NCBI GenBank assembly: GCA_049516595.1
Contig: JBEKSY010000010.1
Coordinates: 38,427 to 102,426, forward strand
Length of the DNA stretch: 64,000 nucleotides
Origin: JBEKHT01 sp049516595
Lineage (GTDB): Bacteria; Chloroflexota; Anaerolineae; Anaerolineales; RBG-16-64-43
Reading direction: 5' to 3'
Part shown: piece by piece, positions 24,454 to 34,861 of the stretch
Layout of the letters: the number at the start of each line of letters is the position of its first letter
How positions within the stretch are numbered: position 1 is the first letter of the stretch
Program-made: the position numbers and the translations under genes
Notes under the pieces: generated by a model
Databases searched by the model: none
What the model was told of the DNA's origin: nothing
Seen by the model: only the letters and a program-made list of their open reading frames with translations

Positions 24454-26925
24454 CTAGGCGACCCGCGCCGGTTCGACCTTCTGGACCCGGTCAGGTTCCA
24501 GGCGTTGGAAGATGATCCCCTCCTGATCCGTGCGGTCGACCAGGACGGTATCCCCGGACTTGAAGTCCCCCTTGAGCATTCGGACCGACAGAGGCGACTC
24601 CACGTGTTTCTGCAAGGCGCGGCGCAGAGGGCGGGCCCCGAAGGAGGGGTCCAATCCCTCTTGGGCGAGCCATTGGCGCGCGGCGTCGGTCAGGCTCACC
24701 TTGAGCCCCATCTCGGAAAGCTGTCCGGCAATTCCCTTCATCTGCAGGTCGACGATTCTCTCCATGTCTTCGAGCTTGAGCGGGGAGAAAATGATGATCT
24801 CGTCGATGCGGTTGAGGAACTCGGGACGGAAGGTTGATTTGAGCGCCTCCTCGATCTTGGCATGGCTGCTGTCAATCTCCCCATCCTCGCCGCGCCGGAA
24901 CCCTAGCGAGCCCGAGCGCTTGACAAACTCGGTCCCGAGGTTGCTGGTCATGATCAGGACCGTGTTGCGGAAGTCCACCGCCCGGCCCTGGCCATCCGTC
25001 ATGCGGCCGTCTTCCAGAATCTGCAGGAGGGCATTCCAAACGTCCGGATGGGCTTTCTCGATCTCATCGAAAAGCACCACGCGGTAGGGTCGCCGCCGCA
25101 CGGCCTCGGTAAGTTGGCCGCCCTCTTCGTAGCCGACATAGCCGGGGGGCGCGCCGAACAGGCGGCTGACGGTGTGCTGCTCCCGATACTCGGACATATC
25201 GATGCGCACGAGGGCATCCTCGTCCTCGAAGAGGAACTGAGCCAGGGCTTTGGCCAGTTCGGTCTTGCCCACCCCGGAGGAACCCAGGAAAATGAAGGAA
25301 CCAATGGGACGGCGCGGGTCCTTGAGCCCGGATCGGGCGCGGCGGATCGCGTCGGACAGGGCGTGGATGGCCTCATCCTGCCCCACAATCCGTTCGTGCA
25401 GACGCTCCTCCATGTGCAGCAGCTTGTCGGATTCGGTCTCCATCATCTGCATGACGGGGATGCCCGTCCATTGTGCGACCACCTGGGCGATGTCGTTCTC
25501 GTCTACGACCTCATCCAAGCGGTGCTCGGACTCCCAGGTATTGCGCTTCTCGTTGAATTCCGACTCCAGGCGGATGCGCTCCGCTTTCTTCTGGGCCGCG
25601 TGCTCGTAGTCACGCACGAGCCCCGCCTGCTCCTCCTCGGCCTGCAACCGGGTGATTTCGGCCTTCAGCCCCTTCAAATCGGAGGGGAGCGAATAGAGCG
25701 CAAGCCGCAACTTGGCGGCCGCCTCGTCAATCAGGTCGATGGCCTTATCGGGAAGGCGGCGGTCGGTCACGTAGCGCGAGGAGAGCCTCGCGGCGGCCAC
25801 CAGGGCCTCGTCGGAAAAATGGACCTTGTGGTGCGCCTCATAGCGATCGCGCAAACCCCGCAGCATCTGAATGGTTTCTTCCACGTTGGGTTCATCGACA
25901 TATACGGGGGCAAAACGTCGCTCCAGGGCCGCGTCCTTTTCGATGTACTTGTGATACTCGTCGAGGGTGGTTGCTCCGACGCATTGCAGCTCTCCTCGCG
26001 CCAAGGCCGGCTTGAGCATGTTGGAGGCATCCAGGGCGCCCTGGGCGGCGCCGGCACCCACCACGGTGTGGAGTTCGTCGATGAAAAGGATGATCTCGCC
26101 GCTCGCCCGCTGGATCTCCTCGATCGCTGCCTTCAGGCGCTCCTCGAACTCGCCCCGGAACCGGGAGCCGGCGATCATGGCACTCAGGTCAAGCGCCACC
26201 ACCCGCTTGCCCATCAGGATCTCGGGGACATCGTTGGTGGCGATCTTTTGGGCCAGACCCTCGACAATGGCGGTCTTGCCGACCCCGGCCTCGCCAATCA
26301 GGACCGGGTTGTTCTTGGTGCGCCGTGAGAGGATTTGGATCACCCGCAGGATCTCACTGTCTCGCCCGATGACCGGGTCGAGTTTCCCCGCTTTGGCCAT
26401 CTGAGTCAGATCTCGCGAGTACTTTTCCAGGGTGCGGTAGCGGGACTCAGCCTGCGGGTCGGTGACCCGTTGGCCGCCGCGGATGTCCTTGATGGCGTCC
26501 AGCACGCGCTCTTTGGTGATGCCCCCCTCGGCCAGGACGCGCGAAGCGGGCGAGTTGTGCTCGGAAACGATCGCCAGGAAGATGTGCTCCGTCGAAATGT
26601 ACTCGTCGTGCAGGCGGTTGGCCTCTTCGTTGGCCAGGTCGACGATGCGCTTGACCCGTGGGGTGATGAATATCTGACCCGTGCCCCCGCCGTAGATGCT
26701 GGCCTTGGGGCTGGCCCGCAGGATGGAATCGATCCGCTGGGCCAGCAGGTCGGAATTGACACTGAGGCGCTCGAGAATCTGCGGAATAACCCCCTCGGGT
26801 TGCTCCAGGAGCGCCAGCAGAAGATGCTCGCTGTCAATTTGATTGTGGCCGTACCTCTGAATGATCTCGGCCGCGCGCTGGGCCGCATCCTGTGCGCGCT
26901 CCGTAAATCGATCGAATCGCATCAT
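24454..26925 (-). CDS. clpC: Clp protease ATP-binding subunit ClpC
   Basis: This 823-residue AAA+ unfoldase feeds proteins to ClpP. The N-terminal Clp repeat domain (FTERAQDAAQRAAEIIQRYG) is followed by the first ATPase with GEAGVGKTA, a short middle domain (about 410-470), and the second ATPase with GSSGVGKTE. The short middle domain marks it as ClpC rather than ClpB. The loop GSLGFRRGED in the second ATPase carries the LGF tripeptide used by ClpA/ClpC to dock onto ClpP. Start ATG 26925 has GAGGAG seven bases before it. A TATAAT sequence lies at 26994-26989 upstream, without a clear -35. No CtsR, McsA or McsB gene is adjacent, unlike in Firmicutes. Confidence 0.92.
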   Translation of the reverse strand: MMRFDRFTERAQDAAQRAAEIIQRYGHNQIDSEHLLLALLEQPEGVIPQILERLSVNSDLLAQRIDSILRASPKASIYGGGTGQIFITPRVKRIVDLANEEANRLHDEYISTEHIFLAIVSEHNSPASRVLAEGGITKERVLDAIKDIRGGQRVTDPQAESRYRTLEKYSRDLTQMAKAGKLDPVIGRDSEILRVIQILSRRTKNNPVLIGEAGVGKTAIVEGLAQKIATNDVPEILMGKRVVALDLSAMIAGSRFRGEFEERLKAAIEEIQRASGEIILFIDELHTVVGAGAAQGALDASNMLKPALARGELQCVGATTLDEYHKYIEKDAALERRFAPVYVDEPNVEETIQMLRGLRDRYEAHHKVHFSDEALVAAARLSSRYVTDRRLPDKAIDLIDEAAAKLRLALYSLPSDLKGLKAEITRLQAEEEQAGLVRDYEHAAQKKAERIRLESEFNEKRNTWESEHRLDEVVDENDIAQVVAQWTGIPVMQMMETESDKLLHMEERLHERIVGQDEAIHALSDAIRRARSGLKDPRRPIGSFIFLGSSGVGKTELAKALAQFLFEDEDALVRIDMSEYREQHTVSRLFGAPPGYVGYEEGGQLTEAVRRRPYRVVLFDEIEKAHPDVWNALLQILEDGRMTDGQGRAVDFRNTVLIMTSNLGTEFVKRSGSLGFRRGEDGEIDSSHAKIEEALKSTFRPEFLNRIDEIIIFSPLKLEDMERIVDLQMKGIAGQLSEMGLKVSLTDAARQWLAQEGLDPSFGARPLRRALQKHVESPLSVRMLKGDFKSGDTVLVDRTDQEGIIFQRLEPDRVQKVEPARVA

Positions 26926-27503
26926 GGAAATGCTCCTCAGGTTGTCTGCCGTGGACCCGGCCGGCAGACGATCGTGCCCGCAATGGTGATTATAGTACAC
27001 CGCCTTTGTTTGATTTTCGTCCGAATCACGGGTCCGCCACCTTAGAAGCCGCGAAGGGATCTGCTTTTTCGCTTCGAAGCGCTCGTTCCGAGCGCGGCTC
27101 TTTTTGGATAACCGTCGGGTGCCCCTGCGGCTCCCCCGGCGGGCAAACCTTGAAGCCGGCGGGCATCCCGGCTTTTGCGCCTCAGCCGCTCCCGTCCGAG
27201 GATTGCAAGATTCCCTCCAGGGCCTAAAGAGCATGCGACCCAGGCGGAAGGGGACCGGCAATTACCCCAACGTCGCAGCCCGACGGGACGAGGGCGGGCA
27301 GGGCAATGGCTGGGCGAGCCCGCCACTTCCTATCTGAGCGGGCCGACAGTCACCGCCTGATCTGGCCCGGGGAGGAGGCCTGCGCCCTTCCCCAGCGGAT
27401 CAGGCGAACGGGTGGATGCAGTGAGCGCGAGGGGAAACGGGGAGCGAAGATTGGAAGGGCACGGGGAGGCCTGGAGGAAACTGGGGCAAAACGGATTGGC
27501 CGC
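26926..27503. other. Gap with one hairpin, no gene recognised
   Basis: This lies between the clpC start and the guaA end. It holds the clpC upstream region. It also has a perfect 7-bp hairpin, GCGCTCG-TTC-CGAGCGC (27079-27095), with GGCTCTTTTT downstream on the plus strand, terminator-like although no plus-strand gene precedes it. Open frames here show no family motif. Confidence 0.5.
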
Positions 27504-29045
27504 CTATTCCCACTCGATCGTCGCAGGCGGTTTGGTGGTCACGTCGAAGACCACCCGATTCACCCCGCCCACCTCGTTAACGATCCGGTGGGCCACGCGG
27601 TCCAGCACCTCGCCCGGAATCCTCACCCAATCGGCGGTCATGAAGTCCTCGGTGGAAACCGCTCGCAGGGCAACCACCTCGTCGTAGGTGCGGCCATCTC
27701 CCATCACCCCGACCGAGCGGACCGGCAAGAGGACGGCGAAAGCCTGTGCGGTTCCCGGACCCAGGAAACCAGCGCGTTCCAGTTCGCTCGTGAAAATGTG
27801 GTCGGCGGACCGCACTCGTTCCAGGCGTTCCCAAGTAACCGGCCCCAGGCAGCGGACGGCCAGGCCGGGGCCGGGGAAGGGCTGCCTCCAGATGAGTTCT
27901 GCCGGAAGGCCGATTTCCAACCCAACCCGGCGGACCTCATCCTTGAAAAGATATCTCAAGGGTTCGACCAGCTCGAAGCGCAGGTCCGGCGGCAAGCCGC
28001 CGACGTTGTGATGGGTCTTGATGCGGGCGGCGACCCGCCTCTCGGGGGCGCGAGATTCGATGACGTCGGGATAGATGGTTCCCTGCACCAGGAAGCGCGC
28101 CCCGGAGGACAGGCGTGCAGCCTCGCGCTCGAAGACGCGGATGAAGGTTTCCCCGACGGCGGCGCGCTTGGCTTCTGGATCTTCAATACCGGCCAAGGCC
28201 TCCAGGAACTCCTCGCGGGCATTCACTGCGCGGACTTCCGCCTTAAGCGTTTGCCGCAGGGCGGACAGAACCTGATCGCACTCGCCTAGCCGCAGCAAGC
28301 CGTTGTCGACGAAAATGCATTTGAGCTGATCTCCAACCGCCCGATGGACGAGAGTGGCCGCGACGGTCGAATCCACCCCGCCGCTGACCCCTGCCAGAAC
28401 CGGCTCCGCCCCGATCTGGGAGCGAATGCGCTCGACCGATTGTTGGGTGATGGAGGCGGGCGTCCAGGCCCGCTCGAGGCCGACCGCCTCCAGGAAGGCC
28501 CCCAGGATTTCGAGCCCGTGCTGAGTGTGGGCCACTTCGGGGTGGAATTGAAGCGCATAGAGACGCTCCCCGGGGTTTTCCATGGCCGCAATGAGGCAGC
28601 TGGGGCTGGAAGCGACCGCCTGGAATCCCGCGGGCAGCTTCTCCACCTGATCCCCGTGGCTCATCCACACCTCGAAGGTCTCCGGGAGCGACTTGGGTAG
28701 AAGCCGCGATGCGCGCCGGCGCTGGACGGTCATCCGGCCGTACTCGCGGCGAGTCGAGGCCCGCACAATGCCTCCCAGGGCCTGAGCCATGAGCTGCATG
28801 CCGTAGCAGATCCCCAGAACCGGGAGGTGGCTTTCGAGCACGTAGGCCGGCAAGCGAGGAGCCCCCGGGTCAAGAACCGAACTCGGTCCTCCGGACAGGA
28901 CAAAAGCCCGGGGATTGGAGGCGCGGACGGTTTCGGCTGGGACGTCGTGGGCGAAGAGCTCGCAATAGACGTTGGCTTCGCGGAACCGCCGGGCGATCAA
29001 CTGCGAGTATTGGGAGCCAAAATCGAGGATGACGAGGGTGTCCAC
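27504..29045 (-). CDS. guaA: GMP synthase (glutamine-hydrolysing)
   Basis: This 513-residue enzyme converts XMP to GMP using glutamine and ATP in the cytoplasm. The N-terminal class I glutamine amidotransferase has the nucleophile Cys in GICYGMQLMA (about 78) and the His-Glu pair in LQFHPEVAHT (about 168). The ATP pyrophosphatase domain has GVSGGVDSTVAATL (about 223). The C-terminal dimerisation domain is complete and ends in TIEWE, the normal family end. It starts with GTG nine bases after xpt, so purine salvage (xanthine to XMP) and GMP synthesis are encoded in one transcript. Confidence 0.96.
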   Translation of the reverse strand: MDTLVILDFGSQYSQLIARRFREANVYCELFAHDVPAETVRASNPRAFVLSGGPSSVLDPGAPRLPAYVLESHLPVLGICYGMQLMAQALGGIVRASTRREYGRMTVQRRRASRLLPKSLPETFEVWMSHGDQVEKLPAGFQAVASSPSCLIAAMENPGERLYALQFHPEVAHTQHGLEILGAFLEAVGLERAWTPASITQQSVERIRSQIGAEPVLAGVSGGVDSTVAATLVHRAVGDQLKCIFVDNGLLRLGECDQVLSALRQTLKAEVRAVNAREEFLEALAGIEDPEAKRAAVGETFIRVFEREAARLSSGARFLVQGTIYPDVIESRAPERRVAARIKTHHNVGGLPPDLRFELVEPLRYLFKDEVRRVGLEIGLPAELIWRQPFPGPGLAVRCLGPVTWERLERVRSADHIFTSELERAGFLGPGTAQAFAVLLPVRSVGVMGDGRTYDEVVALRAVSTEDFMTADWVRIPGEVLDRVAHRIVNEVGGVNRVVFDVTTKPPATIEWE

Positions 29046-29054
29046 CAGGGTCCG

Positions 29055-29630
29055 CTAGGGTTCCGCGAAGACGATCCGCCCCTCGCTCATGTCCACCAGG
29101 ATCGCGAGGGACTCAATCGGCACATGCAGGTCGGTCAGGAGGGCCCGGCCCCCTTCGAACCTCTTCTCGATCACGGCCCCGATGCCCACCACCGTCGCCC
29201 CGGCCGCGCGGGCCAGGCGGGCCAGCCCCAAGATGGTCTGACCCGAGGCGAGAAAGTCGTCAATGATGAGAACGCGTTCGCGACCGCTGAGGAACTCGGG
29301 GGAGACGATCAGCTCGACTGTGCCTCCCCGGGTATGGGAGGGCGCGAGGGTCAGGAAGACCTGATCCGGCATGGTGATAGGCTTGGACTTGCGAGCATAG
29401 ACGATGGGGATACCCAAGTGCAAGGCGGTGGTGAGCGCGGGAGCGATTCCCGAGATTTCGGCGGTCAGGACCTTCGTGGCTCCGACCTGAGCAAAACGGG
29501 CGGCCAATTCGTGCCCGCATTCGTTGAGCAGGACGGGGTCGACTTGGTGGTTGAGGAAGCTATCCACCTTGAGTATTCCGTTGCCCAGGTTCTTGCCATC
29601 GGTCAGAATCCTCAGTCTGAGGGAGTCCAT
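29055..29630 (-). CDS. xpt: Xanthine phosphoribosyltransferase
   Basis: This 191-residue enzyme makes XMP from xanthine and PRPP. The start at ATG 29630 gives MDSLRLRILTDGK. Family features include FLNHQVDP near the N-terminus, AEISGIAPA, the PRPP loop RVLIIDDFLASGQT (about 120-133), and the C-terminal acidic segment. The product is the substrate of guaA, which follows nine bases later. The ribosome binding site GGAGG lies inside a perfect palindrome CCGGAGGCTCCGG just before the start, so it could be hidden in a hairpin. No purine riboswitch core was found in the 140-base leader, which it shares with a divergent ABC gene. Confidence 0.93.
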   Translation of the reverse strand: MDSLRLRILTDGKNLGNGILKVDSFLNHQVDPVLLNECGHELAARFAQVGATKVLTAEISGIAPALTTALHLGIPIVYARKSKPITMPDQVFLTLAPSHTRGGTVELIVSPEFLSGRERVLIIDDFLASGQTILGLARLARAAGATVVGIGAVIEKRFEGGRALLTDLHVPIESLAILVDMSEGRIVFAEP

Positions 29631-29772
29631 TCCGGAGCCTCCGGGTGAGATGAAAGCGGAGAAGAGCAGGCTGAGATCAGGGTCCAACGCGAGTATAGCA
29701 TGGCTGGCAGGCAGAGGGCGACGCGAGAGACTGGGAGGCGGAGGTTATAATCCCACCTCCTCCGGAGGCGCG

Positions 29773-31485
<1,713 letters not shown>

Positions 31486-31517
31486 AGCACTCTGCGGAGG
31501 GCTGGGAGGAAAAGGGC

Positions 31518-32846
31518 ATGAGCGCAACGACGGCGGCACCCCAGATGCTGGTTCCTCCGGAACACGGGCCCGGGGTCCCGGGCGAGCCCCTGCTCAGTCT
31601 TCGATCCGTCTCCAAACGGTATGGCCGGGGTGCGCGCCAGTTCACGGCGGTCGAAAACGTGAGCCTCGAAGTTCGCACCGGCGAGTTCGTCTGCTTGCTG
31701 GGCCCTTCCGGCTGCGGAAAATCCACGCTGCTGCGCATCATCACCGGCCTGCAGCCTCCCAGTGAGGGGAAGGTGCTCTACCGGGGCGGGTCGGTGGAGG
31801 GCGTTAACCCGAACGCGACCATCGTGTTCCAGAGCTTCGCTCTCTATCCCTGGCTGACGGTCCAGGAGAATGTGGAGGTGGCACTCAAAGCGCGCGGGAT
31901 CCCTCCGGCCGAGCGCCGCGAGAAAGCCCTGCGCCAGATTGATGCCGTTGGCCTGGACGGCTTTGAGTCGGCCTACCCGCGTGAACTCTCCGGTGGCATG
32001 CGCCAGAAGGTGGGTTTTGCGCGCGCCATGGCGGTCGAGCCCGAGCTGCTCTGCCTGGATGAGCCGTTCTCGGCTCTGGACGTGCTGAGTGCCGAGGCGC
32101 TGCGAGGCGAGCTCATGGAACTGTGGCTGGGCAAGGCCATCCACACCCACGCGGTCCTGATGGTCACGCACAATATCGAGGAAGCCGCCTTCATGGCAGA
32201 CCGAATCGTGGTGATGGACAAGAACCCGGGTCATGTGGTGGCCGAGGTGGCGGTGCGCTTGCGCCATCCCCGTCATCGCAAGGACACCGCATTCCAGGGG
32301 GTGGTGGATCGCGTGTACGCGGCGGTGGCGGGGCAGACCGAGCCGCAGGAGGAGGTACTGGGCGCCTCCTCGGGCCGTCTCAGGCCTCTGCCGGCCTCGC
32401 GCCTGAACGCGCTCGCCGGCCTCGCGGAGAAGGTCTCCGAGGAAGGCGGCCGGACGGATCTGTATCGATTGAGCGACGATTTGGTGATGGATGTGGATGC
32501 TTTGCTCCCGGTGGTGGAGTCCGGCGAGCTGTTGGGCTTCCTCTCAGTCGCGGAGGGCGATCTGTCGCTCACGCCTCTGGGGCAGGCCTATGCGGAAGCC
32601 AGCATTCTGACCCGTAAGGAATTGATCGCGGGCCGTGCGCTGCGACTTCCGACAATTCGCTGGATCTACGAGACCCTGCAGCGCGACCAGAACCGGCGCA
32701 TTCCTGCCGACTACTTCCGGGACCGGTTGAAACTTGATTTCGGGGATTTCGCCGAAGGACAGCTGGAGGCGGCGATCAACTGGGGACGTTTTGCTGAACT
32801 GTATGCCTTTGACGATGACACCGATGAGCTCTACCTGGAAGACTAG
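31518..32846 (+). CDS. ABC ATPase with C-terminal AAA-associated domain
   Basis: This 442-residue protein has an ABC ATPase (about residues 28-260) with Walker A GPSGCGKST, signature LSGGMRQK, Walker B LLCLDEPFSALD and the switch His in VTHNIEEA. Residues about 290-440 form the extra helical domain called AAA-associated C-terminal, found on nitrate/sulfonate-family ATPases that pair with fused permeases. The extra domain ends in an acidic tail (DDDTDELYLED). It begins 32 bases after the fused permease, with GGAGG upstream. It supplies energy for that permease; the added domain may regulate it (inference). Confidence 0.85.
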   Translation: MSATTAAPQMLVPPEHGPGVPGEPLLSLRSVSKRYGRGARQFTAVENVSLEVRTGEFVCLLGPSGCGKSTLLRIITGLQPPSEGKVLYRGGSVEGVNPNATIVFQSFALYPWLTVQENVEVALKARGIPPAERREKALRQIDAVGLDGFESAYPRELSGGMRQKVGFARAMAVEPELLCLDEPFSALDVLSAEALRGELMELWLGKAIHTHAVLMVTHNIEEAAFMADRIVVMDKNPGHVVAEVAVRLRHPRHRKDTAFQGVVDRVYAAVAGQTEPQEEVLGASSGRLRPLPASRLNALAGLAEKVSEEGGRTDLYRLSDDLVMDVDALLPVVESGELLGFLSVAEGDLSLTPLGQAYAEASILTRKELIAGRALRLPTIRWIYETLQRDQNRRIPADYFRDRLKLDFGDFAEGQLEAAINWGRFAELYAFDDDTDELYLED

Positions 32847-32888
32847 CGCGCTCCAGCCTCGCCCATCGCTCGCGGGGCCGGCGCCAAG

Positions 32889-32962
32889 TGCCCCAGGAGG
32901 GAATTGAACCCCCAACCTTGGCCTTAGGAGTGCCCTGCTCTATCCTTTTGAGCTACTGGGGC
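32889..32962 (-). tRNA. tRNA-Arg (CCU) with a weak anticodon stem
   Basis: A 74-nt cloverleaf. The acceptor GCCCCAG pairs with CUGGGGC, the discriminator is A and CCA is not encoded. D and T arms are normal. The loop CUCCUAA gives anticodon CCU. The anticodon stem has only three central pairs: G27-A43 and A31-G39 are mismatched. A TATAAT box (32977-32972) is 10 bases upstream and overlaps the end of the neighbouring ATPase gene. Confidence 0.85.
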
Positions 32963-32972
32963 TTGAGCGCGA

Positions 32973-33806
32973 TTATACACTGTCGTTTTCGATCGCCCGG
33001 CGAACCGCCGCGGCCAGGGTACCAAACTCCGGGGTATGGGTCATCTCCAGCCAGCGGGGCCGGGGCAGGGGAACGGGTAGCTCCAACCGCAGTTTTCCCG
33101 GTCGTGAGCTGAGCACCAGCACGCGGTCCGCCAGAAAAATGGCCTCCGGGATGGAATGGGTGACCATCACGACCGTCTTGCGCCGCGCCTGGTGAATGCG
33201 CAGGAGTTCCGCTCCCATGCGCTCCCGCGTCAGAGCGTCCAGGGCCGCAAACGGCTCGTCCAGAAGCAGGACCTGAGGATCATGCGCCAGCGCGCGGGCG
33301 AGGGCCACCCGTTGGGCCATGCCCCCCGACAGGTCGCGCGGCAAGCTGTGCTCAAAACCCACCAGCCCGACCAGCTCGAGCAGGTCGCGGGCCCGGGACC
33401 GGGCTTGCGACACGTCCACCCCGTCCAGCTCCAGGGGCAGGGTCACGTTGGCCAGGGCCGTCCTCCACGGCATGAGATTGACGCGCTGGAATACAAAACC
33501 GATGTCGCGGTGGGGCTCCAACAACTCCTGCCCTTCAAAAATCACCCGGCCGGTGCTGGGCCGCAGCAACCCCCCCAGGAGCCGGAGCAACGTGCTTTTC
33601 CCGCAACCCGATGGCCCGACGATGCAGACGAACTCTTGGGCCGACACGGAAAAGGACACCTGCTCCAGGGCGCGTAGAGGCGCGTCGCGGTCGGGGAAGT
33701 CCGCCGTGAGCCCCTCGGCGATCAGCAGCAAGCCCGATCCGCCGAGGCCGGGAGGGGTTTCCGCGCGCCCTCGAGAGACGTCGTAGGCCTTAAGGGATGA
33801 ACTCAT
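32973..33806 (-). CDS. ABC ATPase of the FMN-riboswitch importer
   Basis: This 277-residue ATPase has Walker A GPSGCGKST (about residue 66), a Q-loop in FVFQRVNLMPW, the signature LSGGMAQR, Walker B LLLDEPFAALD and the switch His in VTHSIPEA. It has the nitrate/taurine/thiamine-precursor type of sequence without a C-terminal extension. The start at 33806 overlaps the end of the binding-protein gene by 17 bases, so translation is coupled. It is the third gene of the operon after the permease and the binding protein, all under the FMN riboswitch, and should energise riboflavin or flavin-precursor uptake (inference from context). Confidence 0.85.
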   Translation of the reverse strand: MSSSLKAYDVSRGRAETPPGLGGSGLLLIAEGLTADFPDRDAPLRALEQVSFSVSAQEFVCIVGPSGCGKSTLLRLLGGLLRPSTGRVIFEGQELLEPHRDIGFVFQRVNLMPWRTALANVTLPLELDGVDVSQARSRARDLLELVGLVGFEHSLPRDLSGGMAQRVALARALAHDPQVLLLDEPFAALDALTRERMGAELLRIHQARRKTVVMVTHSIPEAIFLADRVLVLSSRPGKLRLELPVPLPRPRWLEMTHTPEFGTLAAAVRRAIENDSV

Positions 33807-34812
33807 TGGTATAGGCCTGACTGAGATCGAGCGGCTGGCTGAGCTGCCCCATGCGCAGGAGGGTGGTCTGCATGGTCTCCCAGGCCTGCGGGTTGCTCCA
33901 GCCGAGCCGCGGGGCATTCCAAAGGCGGATCGAGGCCTCCAGGATCTGCATTTGGGTGGATTGGTCCTCACTCGCCAGGCCGGGCACGTACTTCTCGCTG
34001 ATGGCGTAGGCGCCGGCGGGGTCTTTGAGCGTGTCGCTCAACCCCTGGAGAAACGCGCGGGCCATGCGGCGGATGAGATCCGGGTCGGTGCGCAAGGTCG
34101 TTTCGTTGGTGATCAGGCCGTTGGAGGCCAACTCGACATAGTCGGCCACTGGCAGGACGTCGACCGCGATCCCGCTGGCGCGCAGCTGCAGCGGCTCGTT
34201 GTTGACATAGCCCACGACCGCGTCATCGCGACCGGCCGTGAGGGCCGCAATCTGGTTATAGCCGATGGTATCGAGGCGGACATCGCTTTGCTTGAGCCCG
34301 GCGGAATAGAGCAGGGCGTCCAGCCCGATGTAGGAGGCTCCGCACAAGCAGGGAATCCCGATCTTCTTGCCCTTGAGGTCCGCAGGCTGCGTGATCTGCT
34401 CCTGGGATCGGGCAATCACGGCCACCGCATAGTTCTGGAACCAGCCCAGAACATAAACCACGGGGAGCCCCTGGGCGCGGGCCAAGAGGATCTGTTCGCC
34501 CGAGGCGATGGCAAAGGGAATATTCCCCGCACCCACCAGAGCCACCCCGTCGTTTTCGTACTTGTAGTCGAACTCGACCTCGATCCCCTGCCGCTTGAGG
34601 TAGCCGCGATCCACGGCCACGTACCAGGGCGCAAACTGGATGTTGGGCACGTAGCCCATGGGCAGGCGGATGTGCGTCAGGCCGGGCGTGGCCTCCGGGC
34701 TGGGAGCGGGCGCCGCAGGGGAGGCCGAGCGGTCCATCCCACCACAGGAGGCGAGAAGAACCGCCCCGCTCAGAACGGCAAGGAGAGGCCAGCACGCAGA
34801 TCGGGGTCTCAT
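33790..34812 (-). CDS. ribY: NMT1/THI5-like binding lipoprotein (RibY-like)
   Basis: This 340-residue extracytoplasmic binding protein starts at 34812, with a signal ending in AVLLASC, a good lipobox. The mature part has the NMT1/THI5-like fold: GYVPNIQFAPWYVAVDRGY, then EVEFDYKY and VGAGNIPFAIASGEQ. This family binds thiamine precursors, nitrate, sulfonates or riboflavin. Because the operon sits behind an FMN riboswitch, riboflavin is the likely ligand, as described for RibY of Chloroflexus. The order here is permease, binding protein, ATPase. The assignment rests on the riboswitch rather than on ligand residues, which I cannot verify from sequence alone. Confidence 0.8.
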   Translation of the reverse strand: MRPRSACWPLLAVLSGAVLLASCGGMDRSASPAAPAPSPEATPGLTHIRLPMGYVPNIQFAPWYVAVDRGYLKRQGIEVEFDYKYENDGVALVGAGNIPFAIASGEQILLARAQGLPVVYVLGWFQNYAVAVIARSQEQITQPADLKGKKIGIPCLCGASYIGLDALLYSAGLKQSDVRLDTIGYNQIAALTAGRDDAVVGYVNNEPLQLRASGIAVDVLPVADYVELASNGLITNETTLRTDPDLIRRMARAFLQGLSDTLKDPAGAYAISEKYVPGLASEDQSTQMQILEASIRLWNAPRLGWSNPQAWETMQTTLLRMGQLSQPLDLSQAYTNEFIP

Positions 34813-34861
34813 GATCCCGCCTCGCCAACCCGCAACCGAGAACTCCACAGGCGGATCATGG

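Noticed and set aside
25048..26328. Long plus-strand frame opposite clpC
   Set aside because: Antisense shadow of a highly conserved gene; no start signal or family motif.
27079..27110. Terminator-like hairpin on the plus strand behind clpC
   Set aside because: No plus-strand gene or promoter precedes it, so there is no transcript it would obviously end.
27306..28289. Long plus-strand frame opposite guaA
   Set aside because: Shadow of guaA, with biased composition and no motif.
29630..29772. Search for a purine riboswitch before xpt-guaA
   Set aside because: The conserved core sequence and the P1-P3 layout are absent in the short leader.
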